A stretch of 9,881 bases of DNA. Origin: Smithellaceae bacterium. GTDB lineage: Bacteria; Desulfobacterota; Syntrophia; Syntrophales; Smithellaceae. The notes below the pieces were generated by a model, which did not search any database, had not been told where the DNA came from, and saw only the letters and a program-made list of their open reading frames with translations. Position 1 is the first letter of the stretch, and every line of letters begins with the position of its first letter. Below, piece by piece: positions 5,852 through 9,881 of the stretch. A program made the position numbers and the translations under genes. The DNA lies in contig JAQVQT010000022.1 of assembly GCA_028701435.1 (NCBI GenBank), positions 1-9,881 on the forward strand, given 5' to 3'.

Positions 5852-5908
5852 TTACGGGCAGACATTCATCGCCTGCCACCACCAGTTTCTGTTTAAAATA
5901 TTTGTCAT
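5852..5908 (-). CDS. trpB2 leader peptide with three tandem Trp codons
   Basis: The 18-residue frame reads MTNILNRNWWWQAMNVCP and ends in TAA. Three consecutive TGG codons occupy 5876-5884. Trp codons are rare, so a run of three in a short leader before a tryptophan biosynthetic gene is the classic sign of ribosome-mediated attenuation. The start at 5906-5908 has GGAAG 5 bases upstream; an in-frame ATG four codons earlier (5918-5920) has AAGG directly abutting it and is less likely. The stop codon abuts attenuator segment 2, as the mechanism requires. The peptide itself probably has no function. Confidence 0.82.
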   Translation of the reverse strand: MTNILNRNWWWQAMNVCP

Positions 5909-5942
5909 CACTTCTTCCATCCTTTTTCGTGCTACGGCTTTC

Positions 5943-5971
5943 CCCTAACACAAACAAAAAATGAATGTCAA
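5943..5971 (-). promoter_or_regulatory. Candidate promoter of the trpB2 leader
   Basis: On the minus strand a perfect TTGACA lies at 5966-5971. No good -10 follows: the best options are TGTTAG (5945-5950, 15-base spacer) and TTAGGG (5943-5948, 17-base spacer). A start near 5935-5940 would leave the leader peptide start about 30 bases in, as expected for an attenuator. The -35 is convincing and the -10 is not. Confidence 0.5.
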
Positions 5972-6070
5972 GCCGAATTTTGCACCCGGGAAATGGCTTG
6001 AAACCCTGTACACTCCGGACGCGCGGTTTTGCCAACATGCCCTGCCGCCGCCTTGGTTTGCGGGCTTTCC
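5972..6070. other. Intergenic stretch with nothing recognised
   Basis: Between the stop of the HD-GYP gene and the trpB2 promoter I see no gene, no convincing terminator with a T run and no clear operator. The signalling operon may therefore end by Rho or read into the trpB2 leader. Confidence 0.5.
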
Positions 6071-7174
6071 TTAAAAATCCTGTCGGTTCATCTCGTAAAG
6101 ATGGCTGTCGTGATCGTCCTGAAATTCTTCCCGAATGCGATCGAGTTCCTTTTCAGAAGCGAAAAACGCATCGACCACGACCGGATCGAAATGGCTGCCC
6201 CGGCCCTCGAGGATGATCCCGCGGGATTTCTCCAGGGAAAAAGCTTCCTTGTAGGGCCTTTTCGACATCAGCGCGTCAAACACGTCGGCAATCGCCACGA
6301 TGCGCCCCACCAGCGGAATTTTGCTTCCACTGAGCCCCAGGGGATAGCCGCTACCGTCCCATTTTTCATGATGGGTCAGGGCGACGATTTCCCCCAGGCG
6401 GATATGGCCCGCTTTCGACCCTTCCAGAATCCGTCCGCCCATGGTGGTGTGCTGTTTCATAATGACCCATTCTTCTTCGGTCAGCCTGCCGGGTTTGAGG
6501 AGAATCCGGTCCGGAATGCCGATCTTGCCGATGTCGTGCATCGGAGCGGCATAAAGGATATACTCCACGGTTTGATCGTTGAGGCCCAGGGTTCTGGCGA
6601 TGGCGGCGGAATAATGGCTCATGCGCTGAATGTGGGCGCCCGTGTCCTCGTCCTTGTACTCCGCGGCGCGGGTCAGGCGGTAAAGGGCTTCCAGCGACAT
6701 CGCCTTGATTTTTTCAAAGGCTTCCCGCAGATCCCGGGTCCGGCTGGCCACTTCCGCCTCGAGCTCCCGCGAGTAGTTGCGCATGTGGTCGTTGTAGGCT
6801 TTGACCTTGACCAGAGAAGCCACCCGCGCGCGAATTTCCGTTTTATCGACCGGCTTGGCAAGAAAATCGTCGGCGCCCGCCTCGAGCGCCCTGATCCGGT
6901 CTTCCACTTCCTGCAGCGCCGTCACCATCACGACGGGAATGATTTTGGTTCGATCGTCCGATTTGAGGATGCGCGCCACCTCAAATCCGTCGAGCCCGGG
7001 CATCATGACATCCAGAAGGATGACGTCCACCGGCGCTTCGCGCACTTGGGCGAGGGCTTCCTCTCCGCTGCGGGCGAACGCCACTTCGTATCCCAGCGGC
7101 AGAAGCACCGCCTCCATCAAACGCAGATTGCGGTCCTCATCGTCCACCACCAGAATTTGAGGCTTTTTCTCCAT
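6071..7174 (-). CDS. Response regulator with HD-GYP output (predicted cyclic-di-GMP phosphodiesterase)
   Basis: This 367-residue cytoplasmic protein of the RpfG type should hydrolyse cyclic-di-GMP when switched by phosphorylation. The receiver domain (about 5-122) has D11-D12, phospho-acceptor D55 (LLDVMMPG), T85 and K107. A predicted coiled linker (about 130-160) leads to the HD-GYP domain (about 160-345). Its metal-site residues include H181, H213-D214 (MHDIGKIG), H242, H268-H269 and D297, and the GYP motif is intact at G276-Y277-P278 in DGSGYPLG. All expected catalytic residues are present, so it should be active. Its ATG overlaps the stop of the preceding receiver gene by one base (TAATG), with AAAGGA 6 bases upstream, implying coupling. 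The kinase two genes upstream is the natural phosphate donor. The organism therefore should make cyclic-di-GMP, though no cyclase gene is in view. Confidence 0.95.
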   Translation of the reverse strand: MEKKPQILVVDDEDRNLRLMEAVLLPLGYEVAFARSGEEALAQVREAPVDVILLDVMMPGLDGFEVARILKSDDRTKIIPVVMVTALQEVEDRIRALEAGADDFLAKPVDKTEIRARVASLVKVKAYNDHMRNYSRELEAEVASRTRDLREAFEKIKAMSLEALYRLTRAAEYKDEDTGAHIQRMSHYSAAIARTLGLNDQTVEYILYAAPMHDIGKIGIPDRILLKPGRLTEEEWVIMKQHTTMGGRILEGSKAGHIRLGEIVALTHHEKWDGSGYPLGLSGSKIPLVGRIVAIADVFDALMSKRPYKEAFSLEKSRGIILEGRGSHFDPVVVDAFFASEKELDRIREEFQDDHDSHLYEMNRQDF

Positions 7175-7578
7175 TACGATTCCTTTCCGGCCGGTTCACG
7201 TCCTGCGAAATAGCCCGCGATTCTTTCGAGGAATTCCGTTACGTGCACGGGCTTGGCGATATAATCGTGGCACCCCGCCTTCAGCATTCTTTCTTTATCG
7301 CCTTCCATGGCGTTGGCCGTGAGCGCCACCACCTTGATGTCCCGGGTGGCTTCATCCTCCTTGATCCGCCGCGTTGCTTCGATGCCGTTCATGACGGGCA
7401 ACTGGATGTCCATCAGAATGAGGTCCGGCAGGCCCGCTTTCGCCATGACCACCCCCTCCCGCCCTTCAGTTGCTTCAAGGATTTCGTATCCCTTGTACTG
7501 AAGAATATCGCGAAACAGTTTCAGATTGCTGGGATCATCCTCGACAATCAGGATGCGTTTTTTTCCGGTATCGGTCAT
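7174..7578 (-). CDS. Single-domain response regulator, CheY/DivK-like
   Basis: The 134-residue protein is a receiver domain and nothing else. The acidic pocket is E13-D14-D15, the phospho-acceptor D57 (LILMDIQLPVMNG), the switch residue T87 (ALTANAM) and the conserved lysine K109 (IAKPV). The MDIQLPVMNGIEATRRI and ALTANAM segments resemble receivers that work with large multi-sensor kinases, as DivK or phosphorelay intermediates do. With no output domain it must act by binding another protein or by passing phosphate on. It sits 21 bases after the kinase gene and overlaps the HD-GYP gene by one base. GGAAGGA lies 3 bases before the ATG. It may compete with, or relay to, the receiver of the HD-GYP protein. 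DNA-binding output is excluded by length. Confidence 0.95.
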   Translation of the reverse strand: MTDTGKKRILIVEDDPSNLKLFRDILQYKGYEILEATEGREGVVMAKAGLPDLILMDIQLPVMNGIEATRRIKEDEATRDIKVVALTANAMEGDKERMLKAGCHDYIAKPVHVTEFLERIAGYFAGREPAGKES

Positions 7579-7599
7579 ATTTCCTTCCCCGGGCAGCCG

Positions 7600-9881
7600 T
7601 CAATCGACGGGCCTGCCTCTCTTTTCGTCCTGCGTGACGGGAATTTTGAATATGAAAGTGCTTCCTTTATCCGGCCCTTCGCTTTCCACCCACAGGTTTC
7701 CGCCGTGCAACCTGATCAAATCCCGGCTGAGCGGAAGGCCCAGACCGGTGCCGGGGGTTTTGCCCTGACGGGAGCCTTCGACCTGGAAAAAAGGATCGAA
7801 GAGCTTTTCCCGGTGTTCGGCGCTGATGCCGATGCCCGTATCGGCAACGGATACCTCCAGAAAGGGGATGATTTTTTCCGAAGCGCCCATCCGCGTGTCC
7901 GCATCGGCCGAAGGCCGCTCCTTGACGATGCGGGCCGAAAGCCGGATCGACCCTCCATCCGGCGTGAACTTCCCCGCGTTGGACAGGAGGTTGTAGAGCA
8001 CCTGCCTGACCTTGCGCAGGTCCGCCACGATGATCAGATTTTCAACATCGAAGGCGATGTCGCGCTCGATGGAAATGCGGTGCCGCGCCGCCTTCTCCTT
8101 GACCATGATCAGACTGCCGCTGATCAGGTCCCCCACGGAAATTCTGGCCGGTTCGAGGTCCATCTTTCCCGCTTCCACCTTGGACAGATCGAGAATATCG
8201 TTGATCAGGGAAAGCAGATGCCTGCCGCTTTCCAGAATATCGCTGACGTATTCCTCCTGTTTTTCGGTGAGCGGGCCGAAGAACTGCTCCTTGAGCACCT
8301 CGGAAAATCCGATGATCGCGTTGAGCGGCGTGCGCAGCTCGTGGGACATGCCGGCCAGAAAGTCCGATTTGGCGCGGTTGGCGTTTTCCGCCGTTTCCTT
8401 GGCCAGTTTGAGTTCTTCCTCATATTTCAGAAGCTTCGTGATGTCTTCCTTGACGGCGACAAAGTTGGTGATTGCGCCGCTTTCGTCGCGCACCGGTGAG
8501 ATGGAGGCGCTCTCCCAGTAAAGCTCACCGTTCTTTTTCCGGTTGCAGAAGGTGCCGAACCATTCCCGCCCGGAAAGAATCGTTTCCCACAGTTCCGCAT
8601 AAAAACTTTGGGGGTGAATGCCGGAGCTAAGCAACTTGGGTGTTTTCCCGATCGCTTCTTCGGGCATGTAGCTGGTGAGCTGTGTGAAACGGGGATTCAC
8701 ATACTGGATCTCGCCTTTCACGTCCGTAATGACGACCGTGGCCGGGCTCTGTTCGACCGCCCGGTACAGTTTTTTGAGCTCCTCTTCCGCGCGCTTGCGC
8801 TGGATCACGATGCCCAGTTGAATGCCGATTTCATCCATCAGGTTCATCAGCGTCGGACGCGGCTTTTCCGTTTGCGCGGAAAAAAATTCCAGGACGGCCG
8901 CGACTTTCCCTCCGACCACAACGGGGAAGCCAAAGGCGCCGCGGACATTGATGTCATGAGCCAGTTTCTTGCGCAGAAAGCCGGGATGCGTGCCGACGTC
9001 CTCGATCCAGACGGTTTTCCGGCCGGCAAGCACTCGTCCGACCATGCCGATGCCCGGTGTAAAGACCGTCTGCGCCGTCACCTCGCGGAAATGACGGAAG
9101 CGGTCTGCGTCTTCCATATACCAGATGTCCGTGGGAACCAGTCTCTCGGACTGACGCTCATCGGCGACGTAAACATGGCCCACCGGCCAGCCGGTATAGC
9201 GGGCGATTCCTTTGATCGCCATCCGGAATACGTCGTCAACCGTCGCCGCGGTGTTGGCCGCGGACGCGACGTCTTTGAGCAGCTCCATTCTCCGCTCGCT
9301 CTCCCGAAGGTCTGCCTCGGCTCGTTTGCGCATGCTGATGTCGCGCGCGATACCCAGCGTGTAGAGGAATTTTTTGTCGGGGCGGTGGATCTCTCTGTCG
9401 GCAACATCCCAGTATCCCCGGGTGGACAGTTCGACAAACGAATAGCTGAGCGCGTGGTCCTGTTGCTGCCGGTTCCGGCTAAGCAGACGCACTTCGACAT
9501 TTTTCGCCCGGCGGTCTCCGGTGCGCTTTTCAGCCAGAACGCCCCTGACCTTTTCACGATCGTCCGGATGGATGATTTCTTCAAACGGCGTTCCGGTCAG
9601 TTCCTCGGGGCGCCAACCCAGTTGCAATACGGCCAAGGAAACGAAATCGATGGTTTTGTCGTCCCGAATGCGAAAGATGATGTCCGGCGCCAGGTCCACA
9701 AGAACGCGAAAACGCTCTTCACTCTCCCGAATGGCTTTTTCCGCTTTCTGCCGATCGGCCACCTCTTTCACGAGTTCTGCGTTTCTCTCTTCAAGCTCCC
9801 GCGTACGCAGGGCGATGAGCTCTTCCAAATGGTCGCGGTGGCGCTGCAGTTCTTCCTCTGCCTGTTTGCGTTCGGTAATAT
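7600..9881 (-). CDS. PAS-GAF-PAS sensor histidine kinase (partial, N-terminus beyond right edge)
   Basis: The frame is open to the window edge and begins inside the tail of an earlier PAS/PAC unit (ITERKQAEEEL), so the protein is longer than the 760 residues visible. With residue 1 at base 9828, a coiled segment (about 1-35) is followed by PAS at about 35-168, GAF at about 185-345, PAS at about 350-465, HisKA with H496 (MSHELRTPLN) and the ATPase domain with N613/N617, DTGIGI (663-668), FDPFF (677-681) and GTGLGL (693-698). No receiver is fused. The first PAS has an insert of about 25 residues (133-157, STRGYWDVADREIHR and onward) before its closing strand. No membrane segment is visible. It probably phosphorylates the two receivers encoded directly downstream. 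A TTG at 9828 could be mistaken for a start, but homology to PAC continues through it. The ligand is unknown. Confidence 0.94.
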   Translation of the reverse strand, partial: ITERKQAEEELQRHRDHLEELIALRTRELEERNAELVKEVADRQKAEKAIRESEERFRVLVDLAPDIIFRIRDDKTIDFVSLAVLQLGWRPEELTGTPFEEIIHPDDREKVRGVLAEKRTGDRRAKNVEVRLLSRNRQQQDHALSYSFVELSTRGYWDVADREIHRPDKKFLYTLGIARDISMRKRAEADLRESERRMELLKDVASAANTAATVDDVFRMAIKGIARYTGWPVGHVYVADERQSERLVPTDIWYMEDADRFRHFREVTAQTVFTPGIGMVGRVLAGRKTVWIEDVGTHPGFLRKKLAHDINVRGAFGFPVVVGGKVAAVLEFFSAQTEKPRPTLMNLMDEIGIQLGIVIQRKRAEEELKKLYRAVEQSPATVVITDVKGEIQYVNPRFTQLTSYMPEEAIGKTPKLLSSGIHPQSFYAELWETILSGREWFGTFCNRKKNGELYWESASISPVRDESGAITNFVAVKEDITKLLKYEEELKLAKETAENANRAKSDFLAGMSHELRTPLNAIIGFSEVLKEQFFGPLTEKQEEYVSDILESGRHLLSLINDILDLSKVEAGKMDLEPARISVGDLISGSLIMVKEKAARHRISIERDIAFDVENLIIVADLRKVRQVLYNLLSNAGKFTPDGGSIRLSARIVKERPSADADTRMGASEKIIPFLEVSVADTGIGISAEHREKLFDPFFQVEGSRQGKTPGTGLGLPLSRDLIRLHGGNLWVESEGPDKGSTFIFKIPVTQDEKRGRPVD

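Larger units (their letters stand above)
5752..5908 (-). promoter_or_regulatory. Tryptophan attenuator of trpB2 (leader peptide plus alternative hairpins)
   Basis: Six segments pair in a consistent ladder on the minus strand. 1:2 is GGCAG (5873-5877), right after the Trp codons, with CTGCC. 2:3 is CTGCCC (5856-5861) with GGGCAG (5824-5829). 3:4 is GGGAGG (5819-5824) with CCTTCCC (5810-5816). 4:5 is CTTCCCGTG (5807-5815) with CATGGGAAG (5775-5783). 5:6 is the terminator. A ribosome stalled on the Trp codons covers 1, favours 2:3 then 4:5, and the terminator cannot form. A ribosome that reaches the stop codon covers 2, so 3:4 and then the terminator form. The logic therefore has the expected sign: low tryptophan turns trpB2 on. 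Confidence 0.8.

Noticed and set aside
5752..5940. The trpB2 leader as a T-box riboswitch or TRAP-controlled leader
   Set aside because: I see no T-box antiterminator consensus (AGGGUGGNACCGCG-like) and no run of spaced GAG/UAG triplets. Three tandem Trp codons fit ribosome-mediated attenuation.
5935..5977. Inverted CGGCTT / AAGCCG flanking the trpB2 promoter as a repressor operator
   Set aside because: The short arms are separated by about 30 bases and span the promoter; chance is likely and nothing else supports an operator.
6029..8499. Long plus-strand open frames at 6029-7213 and 7243-8499 (also 731-1513 and 5077-5655)
   Set aside because: They lie opposite genes with clear family motifs, lack recognisable domains, and have compositions typical of antisense shadow frames.
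9826..9828. TTG at 9826-9828 as the start of the PAS-GAF-PAS kinase
   Set aside because: The frame stays open to the window edge and encodes a PAC tail (ITERKQAEEEL) upstream, so the gene is partial.
1..9881. Mobile elements, CRISPR arrays, tRNA or rRNA genes
   Set aside because: No transposase, integrase, regularly spaced repeats, or recognisable tRNA/rRNA sequence was seen on either strand.

Overview
The window comes from a Gram-negative bacterium rich in two-component signalling and sigma-54 control. Gene content and style (a stand-alone TrpB2, an NtrC-type kinase/regulator pair, HD-GYP output, a small four-cysteine protein next to rarA) suggest a deltaproteobacterial (Desulfobacterota / Syntrophales-like) genome. 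That placement is an inference. All protein-coding genes lie on the minus strand, so gene order below runs from high to low coordinates.

Region 1 (9881-6071): a signalling operon of three tightly spaced genes. A PAS-GAF-PAS histidine kinase continues past the right edge of the window. It is followed by a stand-alone CheY/DivK-type receiver and a receiver-HD-GYP protein (predicted cyclic-di-GMP phosphodiesterase). The last two overlap as TAATG. No DNA-binding output domain is present in the visible part, so the output is probably cyclic-di-GMP and protein interaction.

Region 2 (6070-4200): a TrpB2-type tryptophan synthase beta chain without trpA nearby. It is preceded by a long leader that reads as a transcription attenuator: an 18-codon leader peptide with three consecutive Trp codons, a ladder of mutually exclusive hairpins, and an intrinsic terminator 79 bases before the trpB2 start. 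The gene ends at a structured palindrome and a bidirectional terminator.

Region 3 (4181-2563): a small four-cysteine protein of unknown function overlaps the AAA+ ATPase gene rarA by ATGA.

Region 4 (2562-2108): an intergenic stretch without protein genes that carries, on the plus strand, a complete sigma-54 control region: palindromic enhancer-like sites, an IHF-consensus site, a -24/-12 promoter, a predicted RNA of about 133 nt and an intrinsic terminator. It diverges from the kinase/NtrC-type regulator pair in region 5. This mirrors qrr1-luxO in Vibrio and glmY-glrKR in E. coli, so the pair probably controls this RNA.

Region 5 (2107-1): a membrane-bound NtrB/ZraS-like histidine kinase and the receiver domain of its NtrC-type partner, which is cut by the left edge of the window.

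The two most notable items are the predicted sigma-54 small RNA and the Trp-codon attenuator in front of trpB2. Neither is a protein gene, and both can be read directly from the bases.
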